A stretch of DNA of 64,000 nucleotides from Oscillospiraceae bacterium. Lineage in GTDB: Bacteria; Bacillota; Clostridia; Oscillospirales; Oscillospiraceae. The stretch lies in assembly GCA_015068035.1 (NCBI GenBank), contig SVLI01000001.1, positions 62,001 through 126,000 of the forward strand, read 5' to 3'. The notes beneath the pieces were generated by a model. It made no database searches and was not told the origin of the DNA. It worked only from the letters and a program-made list of their open reading frames with translations. This document shows, piece after piece, positions 32,086 through 41,099 of the stretch. Both the position numbers and the translations under genes were made by a program. Position 1 is the stretch's first letter. The number at the start of each line of letters is the position of its first letter.

Positions 32086-33829
32086 TCTCCTCGCCTCCCT
32101 TCAGCTGCGATTCATAGACCTCGCGGTAGACATCGCTGTTTTCCAGCAACTCCTCGTGCGTGCCGCAGGCAATGATCTCGCCCTCGTCGAGCACGATGAT
32201 TTTGTCCGCATCCTGCACGGAGGAGATGCGCTGGGCGATGATGAGCTTTGTCACATCCGCCATCTCGTCCCGGAAGGCGCGGCGGATCATGGCGTCCGTC
32301 TCGGTGTCAACCGCGGAAGTCGAGTCGTCCAGAATCAGCACCTTCGGCGAGGTCAGCAGCGCCCGCGCGATGCAAAGCCGCTGCTTCTGGCCGCCGGAGA
32401 CGTTCGTGCCGCCCTGCTCGATGTGCGTATCGTAGCCGTCCGGGAAATCGCGGATGAAGCCGTCCGCCTGCGCGATGCGGCAGGCGTGGACGATCTCCTC
32501 GTCCGTTGCGTTCTCGTTGCCCCAGCGAAGGTTATCCTTGATGGAGCCGGAGAAGAGCTCGTTTTTCTGCAGCACCATCGCCACGGAGCTGCGCAGCGCA
32601 GTCAGGTCGTATTCGCGCACATCCACGCCGCCGACGGAAACGGAGCCCTCCGTCACATCGTACAAGCGCGGGATAAGCTGCACGAGCGTGGATTTGCTCG
32701 AGCCCGTGCCGCCGAGGATGCCCACCGTCTCGCCGGAGGCAATCTCCAGATCAATGTCTTTCAAAACCGCGCTGCCGTCCTCGCCCCGATAGCTGAATTT
32801 CACGCCCTTGAAGGCGATGCTGCCGTCGGCCACCTCGGTTTTGGGGTCCTCGGGATTGCGGATGCTGCTCTCGTCGAGCAGCACCTCGGTGATGCGCTCG
32901 GCGGAGGCGCGCGCGATGGTGATCATGGTGAAGATCATGGAAAGCGCCATCACGCTCATGAGAATCTGCGTGGAGTATGTAAACATGGTCATCAGGTAGC
33001 CGGTCGTCATGCCGAGCTCCGGATTGTTGCCGCTGGCCACGATCAGCTTCGCGCCAATCCAGGCCACCAGCAGAAACACCACGTGCATACAGGTCTGCAT
33101 AATCGGGTGGTTGAGCGCCATGATGCGCTCGGACTTGATGTAGAGATCGCGGATCGTTCCGGCCACCTTGCGGAACTTCTTAGACTCATGCTCCTCGCGG
33201 ATGAAAGACTTAACCACGCGGATGCCGTGCAGATTTTCCTGCACAACGTTGTTCATGTCGTCATACACGCGGAACACGCGCCGCATGATCGGAAAGACAA
33301 TGCGCACAATCGCGCACAGCGCAATGAGCAGCACCGGGATGCAGCACAGATAGATGATCGGCAGCTGCTTGTTGATGCTGAAGGCGGAGATCAGCACGAA
33401 CACGATCATCAGCGGCGCGCGCAGCACCGTTCGGATGATCATCATCACGGCCATCTGGACGTTGGAAACGTCCGTGGTCATGCGCGTGACAAGTCCGCTG
33501 GTGGAATAATAGTCAATGTTCGAAAAGGAGAAGGTCTGGACCTTCTCGAAAATGCGCCGGCGCATATTTTTCGCAAAGCCGGAGGACGCGCGCGCCGAAA
33601 AGCGTCCGGCCAGGATGCCGGTAACCGTCGCCGCCGCCGCGAAGGCGACCAGAATCAAACCGTAGTGGACGGTGTTTGCAATGCTTCCGGATTCGATGCC
33701 GAAGTCGATGAGCTTTCCCATGTAGCGCGGCAGCAGGATGTCAAACAAAACTTCCAGCGTCACGAACAAACACGAGAGGATCAGAAACTTCGTATACTTC
33801 CCGAAGCTTACGATCAACGTCTTGATCAT
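32078..33829 (-). CDS. ABC exporter half-transporter (degenerate-site subunit)
   Basis: This half-transporter (583 residues from the ATG) has six membrane helices and an ATPase with Walker A GGTGSSKSTL, the signature NVSGGQKQRLCIARA and Walker B LILDDSTSAVD. Asp replaces the catalytic Glu after Walker B, the classic mark of the inactive site in heterodimeric exporters. It is the first gene of the pair. The start is uncertain: ATG at 33829 is far (14 bases) from the GAGG motif, while TTG at 33835 is at ideal distance. A promoter lies at 33939-33966. Substrate unknown. Confidence 0.92.
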   Translation of the reverse strand: MIKTLIVSFGKYTKFLILSCLFVTLEVLFDILLPRYMGKLIDFGIESGSIANTVHYGLILVAFAAAATVTGILAGRFSARASSGFAKNMRRRIFEKVQTFSFSNIDYYSTSGLVTRMTTDVSNVQMAVMMIIRTVLRAPLMIVFVLISAFSINKQLPIIYLCCIPVLLIALCAIVRIVFPIMRRVFRVYDDMNNVVQENLHGIRVVKSFIREEHESKKFRKVAGTIRDLYIKSERIMALNHPIMQTCMHVVFLLVAWIGAKLIVASGNNPELGMTTGYLMTMFTYSTQILMSVMALSMIFTMITIARASAERITEVLLDESSIRNPEDPKTEVADGSIAFKGVKFSYRGEDGSAVLKDIDLEIASGETVGILGGTGSSKSTLVQLIPRLYDVTEGSVSVGGVDVREYDLTALRSSVAMVLQKNELFSGSIKDNLRWGNENATDEEIVHACRIAQADGFIRDFPDGYDTHIEQGGTNVSGGQKQRLCIARALLTSPKVLILDDSTSAVDTETDAMIRRAFRDEMADVTKLIIAQRISSVQDADKIIVLDEGEIIACGTHEELLENSDVYREVYESQLKGGEENA

Positions 33830-33938
33830 TTTCAAAGGCAAAACCTCTTTCCCTGCTCACGGACGGCGCGCTTCGCCCATCCGGTTCCCCGCAGCGCCAT
33901 GCTGCGAAAACACTTCGCATACAAATTTTCTGTTTTCA

Positions 33939-33966
33939 TTATACGATACCGGAGATATCTTGTCTA
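33939..33966 (-). promoter_or_regulatory. Promoter for the heterodimeric ABC exporter
   Basis: TAGACA (33966-33961) and a perfect TATAAT (33944-33939) on the minus strand have a 16-base spacer. Confidence 0.65.
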
Positions 33967-33978
33967 TAAAAAATTTTT

Positions 33979-34016
33979 CCCCGTGCGCAGGGGAGGCTTT
34001 TCTCTTACGCACGGGG
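33979..34016 (-). terminator. Terminator after the FtsX-type ABC gene
   Basis: CCCCGTGCG (33979-33987) pairs perfectly with CGCACGGGG (34008-34016); on the minus strand it is followed by AAAAATTTTTT. Confidence 0.7.
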
Positions 34017-34065
34017 ATTTCGTTCTGTATAAAAATGCTTTTCCTCTCGCGTGCGAAACGGAGTT

Positions 34066-36714
34066 TTACTCCGTGCGCAGCGCGATGACGGGGTCCTTCT
34101 TCGCCGCGATGCCCGAGGGGATGAGGCCCGCAATAAAGGTCAGCAGGACGCTCACGCACACCAGCACAACGCCCGCCACGGGCGGCAGCACGGCCGCGGC
34201 CTCGATCCCGGCGAAGTGGCGCAGGACCGCGCCGGAGGGAAGGCACAGCAGCAGCGTCGCGCCGATGCCGATCAGACCGGAGATCAGGCCGATGATGATG
34301 GTCTCGGCATTGAACACGCGGCTGACGTCGCGCTTGCTCGCGCCCATGGCGCGCAGGATGCCGATCTCCTTCGTGCGCTCAAGCACGCTGATATAGGTGA
34401 TGATGCCGATCATGATGGAGGAGACGATGAGCGAAATGGACACAAAGGCAATCAGCACATAGCTGATGGCGTTGATGATCGTTGTGATGGAGCTCATCAG
34501 CAGGCCCACATAGTCCGTATAATGGATTTGGCTTTCCTCGGGCACGCGCTCGTTGTAAGCCTCAATGATCTCCACGATCCTGTCCTTGGACTCAAAATCG
34601 GCGGGATAGATGTTGATGATGCTCGGGGTATCCGGGTCCGCAACGCCGAGGCGGCTGAGGTTCCCCTCATAGGTGGCCTCCGTCGTCGGCATCTGTCCAA
34701 GCTGGGATGCAATCAGCGAGAGGATCTGCTCTTCGGGCATTCCCGCGCCCTGCATCTGCGCAATGCCGGCCATAAGCTCCTGCTGCTCCGCCTCGGGCAG
34801 CGTCATGGCAAAGGCCTGCAGATCCGCCATCGAGCCGATCTGCGGAATCTCGGGCGCGGACTCCGCCGCGTCAAAGGCGATGCCGGTGAAGATGTCCACA
34901 TCGGGGTTTTCTTTCTGCTCGCGCACGACCTCGCTGTTGTTGATAAGCTCAAGCAGCCAGGAAGTCAGTCCATGCGTGTAGCCGATCTTGTCGCCGCTGA
35001 TCGCGCCCGAGCTGCCCTCGGCCGCACGCAGGATGCCGACCACCTTGATTTCCGGCGCAGCGGCAACGGCCGCGGCAAGGCGCATCTTGTTGCCGGAGAT
35101 GTCCTGCCAGACGCCGGCGGAATCCTTCTCATAAAGTCCTGTGTTCGGCAGGAGCTTGAAGCGCAGATCCAGAACCTCCTCATAGGTCATGGTCACGTCT
35201 TCGGTCTCGATCGGTTCGTTGTTGAGAATTTTTTGGGCGATGTCCCGCAGCTCATCCTGATCCAGCAGGGCGAGCGTATAGAGCATAAAGTCCGAAACCT
35301 CGTTGTTCTTCGAAACGATGAACACCACCTCGTCCGCCGCGCTGGGCAGGCGGCCGGCCAGAACGTCATACTGGCGGGAGAGCAGCTCCTCGTCGCCGAT
35401 CAGCTCCGTCCAGGCATCCGCGCTGCCCATGCTGCCGAAGCTGCTGCCGTACTCCATCATGGGGTTGCTCATGCCCATTTTTTCCATAAGCTGACTCGGA
35501 TTCACCTGGGCGACCTTGCCGTTCTCATCGGTACGGTAGACATTCAGCGGCGTGTTATAGCTATAGGAAATGTCGGTGATGTAGGGCTCGATGCCGCTCT
35601 CGCTGCTTTCGAGGAACTTTTTGAAGCCGGTCATGTCATTCTTGGTGATGCCGCCGGCAAAGGTGTTGACAACATCCGTCATCACGCTCACGGAATAGAT
35701 CTTATCCTTCTCATGCTCCTCCCAGTCTTCCAGCTTCCCGGTCAGTCCGGTGAGGAAGGCGCTCATGTCCATCGTCTCGCTCTGGATGGTGAGCGGATAG
35801 CTCGAGAGCGTTCCCTCCTCCATGCTGTCGATATAGCGCTCGATGCCCGTGGAGAGCGCGAGGATGGCGGCGATGCCGATGATGCCGATGCTTCCGGCCA
35901 GCGCGGTCAGAATTGTGCGCGTCTTTTTGGTGAGCAGGTTGTTCAGGCTCAGGGAAAGCGCCGTGAAGAAGGACATGGAGGGCTTTTTCTGCTTCTTCCC
36001 GCGCTTTTCCGCAGGCGTCTTCTCCCCCTCGCCCGGCGGGCAGGGGTTCGTGTCGTCGATCACGCGGCCGTCCTTCAGCCGCACGATGCGGTCTGCATAT
36101 TCCTCGGCAAGCTCCGCGTTGTGCGTGACCATGATGATGAGCTTCTCTCCGGAGATCTCGCGCAGCACATCCATGACCTGCACGCTCGTCTCGCTGTCGA
36201 GCGCGCCCGTCGGCTCGTCGGCCAGGATGATGTCCGGATCGTTGACGAGCGCGCGCGCGATGGCCACGCGCTGCATCTGTCCGCCGGAGAGCTGATTGGG
36301 CTTTTTATGGATCTGCTCGCCAAGGCCGACGCGCTCGAGGACGGCTTTTGCGCGGCGCACGCGCTCCGCCTTCGGCACACCGGTGAGCGTCAGCGCAAGC
36401 TCCACATTTGCCAGCACCGTCTGATGCGGGATCAGATTGTAGCTCTGAAACACAAAGCCGACGGAGTGGTTACGATAGGTGTCCCAATCCGCGTCCTTAT
36501 AATCCTTGGTGGAGACGCCGCCGATGATGAGGTCTCCGTCCGTGTAGCGGTCAAGTCCGCCGATGATGTTGAGCAGCGTCGTCTTTCCGCAGCCGGAGGG
36601 GCCGAGAATCGCGACAAATTCATTGCGGCGGAATTCAATATCCACGCCGCAAAGCGCGTGGGTTCTCAGGTCACCAACCTGATAATCCTTTGTGATACCG
36701 GTGAGTTTGAGCAT
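34066..36714 (-). CDS. MacB/FtsX-type ABC transporter, ATPase and permease fused
   Basis: The 882-residue polypeptide fuses an N-terminal ATPase of the LolD/MacB class to an FtsX-type permease. The ATPase (residues 1-225) has Walker [10 protein letters not shown], the signature [15 protein letters not shown] and Walker [14 protein letters not shown] Lys-rich linker and a first membrane helix (near 275) follow, then a large extracellular domain of about 430 residues, and three C-terminal helices with the FtsX-like segment [20 protein letters not shown]. Such mechanotransmission transporters act on lipoproteins, antimicrobial peptides or cell-wall enzymes. The start at 36714 follows GGAAAGG; a longer frame upstream is not supported. 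It is a single gene with its own terminator. Confidence 0.92.
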   Translation of the reverse strand: MLKLTGITKDYQVGDLRTHALCGVDIEFRRNEFVAILGPSGCGKTTLLNIIGGLDRYTDGDLIIGGVSTKDYKDADWDTYRNHSVGFVFQSYNLIPHQTVLANVELALTLTGVPKAERVRRAKAVLERVGLGEQIHKKPNQLSGGQMQRVAIARALVNDPDIILADEPTGALDSETSVQVMDVLREISGEKLIIMVTHNAELAEEYADRIVRLKDGRVIDDTNPCPPGEGEKTPAEKRGKKQKKPSMSFFTALSLSLNNLLTKKTRTILTALAGSIGIIGIAAILALSTGIERYIDSMEEGTLSSYPLTIQSETMDMSAFLTGLTGKLEDWEEHEKDKIYSVSVMTDVVNTFAGGITKNDMTGFKKFLESSESGIEPYITDISYSYNTPLNVYRTDENGKVAQVNPSQLMEKMGMSNPMMEYGSSFGSMGSADAWTELIGDEELLSRQYDVLAGRLPSAADEVVFIVSKNNEVSDFMLYTLALLDQDELRDIAQKILNNEPIETEDVTMTYEEVLDLRFKLLPNTGLYEKDSAGVWQDISGNKMRLAAAVAAAPEIKVVGILRAAEGSSGAISGDKIGYTHGLTSWLLELINNSEVVREQKENPDVDIFTGIAFDAAESAPEIPQIGSMADLQAFAMTLPEAEQQELMAGIAQMQGAGMPEEQILSLIASQLGQMPTTEATYEGNLSRLGVADPDTPSIINIYPADFESKDRIVEIIEAYNERVPEESQIHYTDYVGLLMSSITTIINAISYVLIAFVSISLIVSSIMIGIITYISVLERTKEIGILRAMGASKRDVSRVFNAETIIIGLISGLIGIGATLLLCLPSGAVLRHFAGIEAAAVLPPVAGVVLVCVSVLLTFIAGLIPSGIAAKKDPVIALRTE

Positions 36715-36888
36715 GCTGTTTCCTTTCCGGGGCTTCGTTGCCGCCCGGATGCGCGCTGCGCGCTCCAAAGCGGATGTAAGTCCAAATTTTTCTTGATATG
36801 TCTATTATACCAAAGTATTTGAGATGTCAATATCGTATGACCGCCCGTATGATGAACTTTCTGTAAATTCGTAAAGTTACAAGGCAAA

Positions 36889-36911
36889 GCGGGCGGCCCA
36901 AGGCCGCCCGC
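36889..36911 (-). terminator. Terminator after the first MATE gene
   Basis: A 10-bp GC-rich stem (36889-36898 with 36902-36911) is followed on the minus strand by TTTGCCTTG. Confidence 0.7.
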
Positions 36912-36931
36912 TGAGAGGGTGATACGCCAGT

Positions 36932-38311
36932 TTATCCTTCGGAAAGCAGTTTCCGTTTTCTCCAGCGGTTAGAGTAGAAATAGGCAACCGACATAATGGT
37001 GGGCGCCACGCGTCCGAGCGCGATGCCGTAGAAGTAACCGAGCACGCCCATATCGAAGACCTGCGCCAGCACGATGCTGATGCCAATGCGCAGCACAACG
37101 CTGTCGAGAATGCCGATGATGAAGCCGTAAACCGCGTTGCCGTCGCCGGTGATCATGGCGCCGTAGGGACCCATGAAGCCGGCCAGCACAAAGGTGATCA
37201 GGGAGATGTGCATATAGGTGACGCCAAACTCGATGACCGCCGGATCGTCCGAGAAGACGCGGAAAATGCCGCGCGGGATCGTCAGCGCGAGCACGCAGTT
37301 GATAACCGTGATCGCCATGGCGATGATAAGCGCAGAATAAACGGTCTTCTTCGCGCGCTCCGGCTTGCCCGCGCCGAGGCTCTGCCCGATGATGGCGGCA
37401 GCGCCGGTGTCCACACTCGTTGTGACGATGTTGGAGAAACGGGTGATCTTGTTGCCGATGTTGTTGACCGCAGCGGCGACAAGGCCGAAGGAGTTGACCT
37501 GGGCGCTGCAGTAGAGCATGGAAACGTTAATCAGCGCACCCTGCGCGGCCTTCAACAGACCGAGGCGCAAAATGACCTTCGTCTGCTCAGCGTAGGGCTT
37601 GAAGTTCTGGGCTTTGAATTCAAAGCCCATCTCCACACGGCTGCGGTACATAAAGCGCAGCGCCATGAAGAAGGAGGCCGCCTGCGCAAGCACCGTTGCA
37701 AGCGCCGTGCCGAAGCAGCCAAGCTTGAACACGGCGACAAAGAGCAGGTCCAGCGCCACATTCACGACCGCGGCCACGATGACGAATTCCAGCGGCCGCT
37801 TCGATTCACCCATACCGCGCAAAATGCCGCAAACGGCATTGTAACCGAAAACAAAGGGCATGCCGAGGCAGGTGACGATCATGTATTCCCGCGCCGGTTC
37901 GAACGCCTCCGCCGGTGTGTTGATCAGGTTCAGGAACGGACGAGTGACCAGGCTGCCCGCAACGCCGAGCACAACACTCGCCGAAATCATCAGCGTCAGC
38001 AGGGTACCGATCGCACGGCGAACCTTTTCCTGCTGCTTCGCGCCCGCAAGCTGCGCAATATACACCTGTCCGGCGCCGGAAAAACCCATGCCGATCAGCG
38101 TGAGGAAATTGGCAAGCTCACCGCCGGTGCCCGTTCCCACTGTGCCGGCGCTGCCGGCAAACTTGCCGATGACGATCAGGTCAACGGTGTTGTAAAGCTG
38201 CTGAACCAGGTTTGCAAGGATCATCGGAATTGCAAACACGATCAGCGTTTTCATGATGCTGCCCTCGGTCAGGTCCGTGCCGACCTTGAGCCTTGCCTTT
38301 GTTTCACTCAT
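36932..38311 (-). CDS. MATE-family efflux transporter
   Basis: The 459-residue protein has twelve predicted membrane helices in two homologous halves, as in MATE multidrug/Na+ or H+ antiporters. Family blocks include IPMILANLVQQLYNTVDLIV near residue 24 and the mid-protein VNNIGNKITRFSNIVTTSVD. The start at 38311 is preferred because it precedes the family N terminus (SETKARLKVGTDLTEGSI) and a purine-rich site (GAAGAGAA); a longer frame upstream lacks support. It is a single-gene unit with a near-consensus promoter and a terminator. Substrate unknown. A second, unrelated-looking MATE gene is at 46923. Confidence 0.92.
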   Translation of the reverse strand: MSETKARLKVGTDLTEGSIMKTLIVFAIPMILANLVQQLYNTVDLIVIGKFAGSAGTVGTGTGGELANFLTLIGMGFSGAGQVYIAQLAGAKQQEKVRRAIGTLLTLMISASVVLGVAGSLVTRPFLNLINTPAEAFEPAREYMIVTCLGMPFVFGYNAVCGILRGMGESKRPLEFVIVAAVVNVALDLLFVAVFKLGCFGTALATVLAQAASFFMALRFMYRSRVEMGFEFKAQNFKPYAEQTKVILRLGLLKAAQGALINVSMLYCSAQVNSFGLVAAAVNNIGNKITRFSNIVTTSVDTGAAAIIGQSLGAGKPERAKKTVYSALIIAMAITVINCVLALTIPRGIFRVFSDDPAVIEFGVTYMHISLITFVLAGFMGPYGAMITGDGNAVYGFIIGILDSVVLRIGISIVLAQVFDMGVLGYFYGIALGRVAPTIMSVAYFYSNRWRKRKLLSEG

Positions 38312-38423
38312 AAGCTGTTCTTCTCTTCTTCCCGCAGGCGGAGGGGCAAAGCCGTCTGTGCTCAAATTATCACGCAGTGCCTGTGTCATCCAGCCCCAAT
38401 TTCATAGATACGCAACAGAGAAT

Positions 38424-38452
38424 ATTATACGCTTAGCATACGAACTTGTCAA
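38424..38452 (-). promoter_or_regulatory. Consensus promoter for the first MATE gene
   Basis: TTGACA (38452-38447) and TATAAT (38429-38424) on the minus strand are both perfect, with a 17-base spacer. Confidence 0.9.
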
Positions 38453-38490
38453 ACAAAAAAAGCAGAAAGCAGGTGCTTCCCGCTTTCCGC
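38453..38490 (-). terminator. Terminator after the GNAT gene
   Basis: A 12-bp stem allowing G-U pairs (38462-38473 with 38479-38490) is followed on the minus strand by TTTTTTT. It directly abuts the MATE -35 element. Confidence 0.7.
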
Positions 38491-38510
38491 TTCTGTCTTG
38501 ATTTTTCTCT

Positions 38511-38987
38511 TTACGAATCCTGTTTTGCAAGCGTGCGCAGCGTCTCCCCCGCGACGCGGAAAACGGTCCATTCCTCCATCGGCACCGCCCCAAGGGCCTT
38601 ATAAAACCCGATGGATGGGCTGTTCCAGTCCAGACAGCTCCACTCCAGCCTTCCGCAGCCGCGCTCCACGGCAAGGGCGGCCAGCTTTTTCAGTAAGGCC
38701 GTTCCGTAACCGCGCCCGCGGTATTCCGGCAGGACGAAAAGATCCTCCAGATAGATCCCCGCGCGGCCGAGAAAGGTGGAAAAATTATGGAAAAACAGCG
38801 CAAAGCCGACCTCTTTTCCATCCTCCACCGCGAAGATCGTCTCTGCCTTCCCTTTGTCAAAGATCCATTCCTCCAACAGCGCTTCCGTTGCCACAACTTC
38901 GCCGCTGAGCTTTTCATACTCCGCGAGCGCGCGGATAAAGCGCAGGATTTTCGGCGTGTCTTCCCGTTTTGCAAACCGGATTTCCAT
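38511..38987 (-). CDS. GNAT N-acetyltransferase
   Basis: This 158-residue GNAT enzyme begins MEIRFAKREDTPKILRFIRA, a typical N terminus of the diamine/aminoglycoside-like group. LEDLFVLPEYRGRGYGTALL near residue 81 provides the acetyl-CoA loop (RGRGYG). LEWSCLDWNSPSIGFYKALG near 118 is the C-terminal core. The substrate is not known; the spacing resembles diamine N-acetyltransferase. The start at 38987 follows GGAGG. It lies 111 bases downstream of the esterase gene on the same strand and may share its transcript. Confidence 0.9.
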   Translation of the reverse strand: MEIRFAKREDTPKILRFIRALAEYEKLSGEVVATEALLEEWIFDKGKAETIFAVEDGKEVGFALFFHNFSTFLGRAGIYLEDLFVLPEYRGRGYGTALLKKLAALAVERGCGRLEWSCLDWNSPSIGFYKALGAVPMEEWTVFRVAGETLRTLAKQDS

Positions 38988-39098
38988 TATGTTTCCTCCG
39001 TTGAATCGGCTTTCCTTCGCTGCGTCAGCTCGCGAACGCGGCCGACATACGCATCGCAATTCCCGCTCCGCCGCGCGCCCCAACCGGGCGCGGCGCGC

Positions 39099-40142
39099 TT
39101 ACACTTCCAGCACCTGCTCGGTCAGCCAGCTCATGATGCCGTGCTCGTTGTGATAGGTCGGCACCCAGGATGCGTGGTTGGCGGAGAAACGCTCTTTGAG
39201 CGTCAGGTCGGGATCCGTGGCGATGCCGAAGGCGGCCAGCTCCTCGGGGCTATACAGCGTCAGATGCGCATTTTGGTTGCCCGCGTCGCGCAGCGCCATG
39301 ATTCCGTCGACAATGTATTTGTGGCGATAGATCGTGTGGTCCACATAGGCCGTGGCGATCCAGAGCTTCGCGCTCTTGAGGCCGCACAGGATGCGGAAGG
39401 TCTCCGGCGTCATGCTCGGGCAGACCGGCACGGCGGCGGCAAACAGCCCCGCGCCGACACTCATCGCGCGCAGCGTGCCCGCGCCGCCCATCGACATGCC
39501 GGTCACATAGACGCGGCGCGCGTCGACCTTGCCCTCGGCGATCATCTTGCGGATCAGGTCGCACACAGCGCCGAGATAGGCGCGGCTCCAGCCGTAAGGC
39601 CCGGTCTGATCCGTCTCGGCGAAGGGCGCGTTCATCTTCGGAAGAACGCCCTTGCGCTCCATCGCCTGCGGCGCCATGATGTAAAAATCGGAATACCGCT
39701 CCGCGAACTGAATCACGCCGTAGTCCGCGGCGATATGCGTGATGTTGTCGTCACCGCCGTTTCCGCCGCCGTGCAGGAACAACAGCAGCGGGCGCGGCCC
39801 CTTCGCCTCCGGCGTATAGAGGCGGTAGAGCACACCGTCCTCCTGCCTGGATTCGTAAACCTCCAGCCCCTCGACCTGCTCTTCGTCCATCTCGGCGCGG
39901 GTGTATTTGTCGTCTCCGATGCACAGCACCCAGTTGCCGCGATAATCGAACTCGTCGGTTTCAATCTTCAGCGCGCCGCCCTCGGCGGTCACGCTGCGGA
40001 CCGCGACGGGGATCGGCGCTGCTGCGCCGCGCGGGGAGAGCGTCAGCGTGACGTCGGAAAGCTCTGCCGGCGCATGGTCAATCGAAAAGCCGAGGCCGGT
40101 CCAGCCGGCGAACGGCACATGGGAAAAGGATATGTTGGACAT
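39099..40142 (-). CDS. Alpha/beta-hydrolase esterase (PHB-depolymerase/prolyl-oligopeptidase-like)
   Basis: The 347-residue protein has an N-terminal beta-rich domain of about 110 residues, then an alpha/beta-hydrolase domain. PLLLFLHGGGNGGDDN near residue 118 gives the oxyanion-hole HGGG. The nucleophile Ser is in VTGMSMGGAGTLRA near 216, the acid is probably Asp in AYVDHTIY, and the base is His in ANHASWVPTYHNEHG near the end. The two-domain layout resembles esterases that act on feruloyl or acetyl esters. There is no signal peptide, so it is probably cytoplasmic. AAGGAGG precedes the start. A promoter is at 40191-40219. Exact substrate unknown. Confidence 0.85.
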   Translation of the reverse strand: MSNISFSHVPFAGWTGLGFSIDHAPAELSDVTLTLSPRGAAAPIPVAVRSVTAEGGALKIETDEFDYRGNWVLCIGDDKYTRAEMDEEQVEGLEVYESRQEDGVLYRLYTPEAKGPRPLLLFLHGGGNGGDDNITHIAADYGVIQFAERYSDFYIMAPQAMERKGVLPKMNAPFAETDQTGPYGWSRAYLGAVCDLIRKMIAEGKVDARRVYVTGMSMGGAGTLRAMSVGAGLFAAAVPVCPSMTPETFRILCGLKSAKLWIATAYVDHTIYRHKYIVDGIMALRDAGNQNAHLTLYSPEELAAFGIATDPDLTLKERFSANHASWVPTYHNEHGIMSWLTEQVLEV

Positions 40143-40190
40143 GGGAAATCCTCCTTGTGATTTTTATGGAATTTACTGGTTCTTTCTTTC

Positions 40191-40219
40191 AGTATACCTG
40201 TCTCCCGCGCGAAAAGCAA
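40191..40219 (-). promoter_or_regulatory. Promoter for the esterase gene
   Basis: TTGCTT (40219-40214) and TATACT (40196-40191) on the minus strand have a 17-base spacer, about 49 bases before the start codon. Confidence 0.65.
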
Positions 40220-40418
40220 TCCGGAAAAGCAAAATCCGCCCCATCCCGGCTTCCCCGGCAGCCCGTCGCTCCCACAGCCAACGACGCAGCAGACGATTTC
40301 CTCCGCAACAGAGGGACTCTCCCGCCACAGTCTGTTTCCCTCCCCGCGCAGCAAACAATCTCCTCCGCCGCAGCAGCCCGCCTCCCCGCAGACGGCGCAG
40401 GAACAATTCCGCCTATAC
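40220..40418. other. Intergenic stretch with a 22-base imperfect repeat
   Basis: No gene was recognised between the esterase promoter and the cupin terminator. The only structure is a 22-base sequence at 40285-40306 repeated at 40347-40368 with about four mismatches (62-base offset). A Cys-rich frame crosses it on the minus strand but has no ribosome site and no family resemblance. Confidence 0.4.
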
Positions 40419-40448
40419 AAAAAAGGGCTGCCCGGCGGGCAGCCCTTT
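40419..40448 (-). terminator. Terminator after the cupin gene
   Basis: A perfect 9-bp stem with a three-base loop (40425-40445) is followed on the minus strand by TTTTTT. Confidence 0.85.
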
Positions 40449-40479
40449 GCTTATCCTTGTTATAACGCGCGGAAGTTTT

Positions 40480-40950
40480 TTATTCCGGCTTCTTGTTGCC
40501 GCTGACGTGCTGATACTTCGGACGCGCGGTGGTCTTGGCCTCAACGCGCACGGAAGCCTCCTCCGTGATGCTGATGTCGATGAACATGATGGGCTTGTTC
40601 ACACGGATGACGTTGAGCGGGCAGTGCTTGACGCCCTTCGGGACAAAGATGTACGCCGGATAGTCGATCTTGATGATGCGATCGTCATAGGTCAGCTCGC
40701 AGTAGGCGTCAAAATCATCGAATCTCTCATAGCCGAGCAGATAGATCCACTGGTCAAAAGGATGGACATGGGTGGGCGAGCCGAGGATTTCGGGGCGCTC
40801 AATGATCGCGGGTCCGAAGGACAGGACCGAATCCGGAAGATCGTGGCAGGAACCGGTTACCATGGGCTTCGTGATCGTGGGATGAATGGAATTCCAGGTT
40901 GCAAGCTGGACAACGTTTTCTTCGCGAACGATGTTCTTGGGGAATGCCAT
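40480..40950 (-). CDS. Single-domain cupin protein
   Basis: The 156-residue product has cupin motifs: THVHPFDQWIYLLGYERFD near residue 52 holds the first metal-binding His pair, and YPAYIFVPKGVKHCPLNVIR near 106 the second motif with its His. The same second motif recurs in the 301-residue bicupin at 53514, so the two are paralogues. The start at 40950 follows AAGGAGGAG; the longer frame crosses the terminator of the upstream gene. It has its own promoter (40997-41025), so it is separate from the URO-D/SDR operon although it lies directly after it. Substrate or ligand unknown. Confidence 0.82.
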   Translation of the reverse strand: MAFPKNIVREENVVQLATWNSIHPTITKPMVTGSCHDLPDSVLSFGPAIIERPEILGSPTHVHPFDQWIYLLGYERFDDFDAYCELTYDDRIIKIDYPAYIFVPKGVKHCPLNVIRVNKPIMFIDISITEEASVRVEAKTTARPKYQHVSGNKKPE

Positions 40951-40996
40951 TTTGCTCTCCTCCTTAAGAAGTATGGTATTGAATTTGTACGAAATT

Positions 40997-41025
40997 ATGT
41001 TATCAAATCGGCAGCGGCGTGTCAA
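40997..41025 (-). promoter_or_regulatory. Promoter for the cupin gene
   Basis: A perfect TTGACA (41025-41020) and TAACAT (41002-40997) on the minus strand have a 17-base spacer. Confidence 0.65.
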
Positions 41026-41041
41026 CAGCCACGTGGAATAT

Positions 41042-41077
41042 AAAAAACCCGGCCCGAACCGCTTTGGTCCGGGCCGG
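41042..41077 (-). terminator. Terminator after the URO-D-family gene
   Basis: A 12-bp stem (41049-41060 with 41066-41077, one G-U pair) is followed on the minus strand by TTTTTT. It separates the URO-D operon from the cupin gene. Confidence 0.88.
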
Positions 41078-41099
41078 ATGGCGCTTTTTATATCTTCGA

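Noticed and set aside
32156-34396. A 746-codon open frame on the plus strand
   Set aside because: Antisense to the ABC half-transporter; His/Asp/Ala-rich shadow translation.
34051-36822. A 923-codon open frame on the plus strand
   Set aside because: It is antisense to the FtsX-type ABC gene, whose motifs are all present on the other strand.
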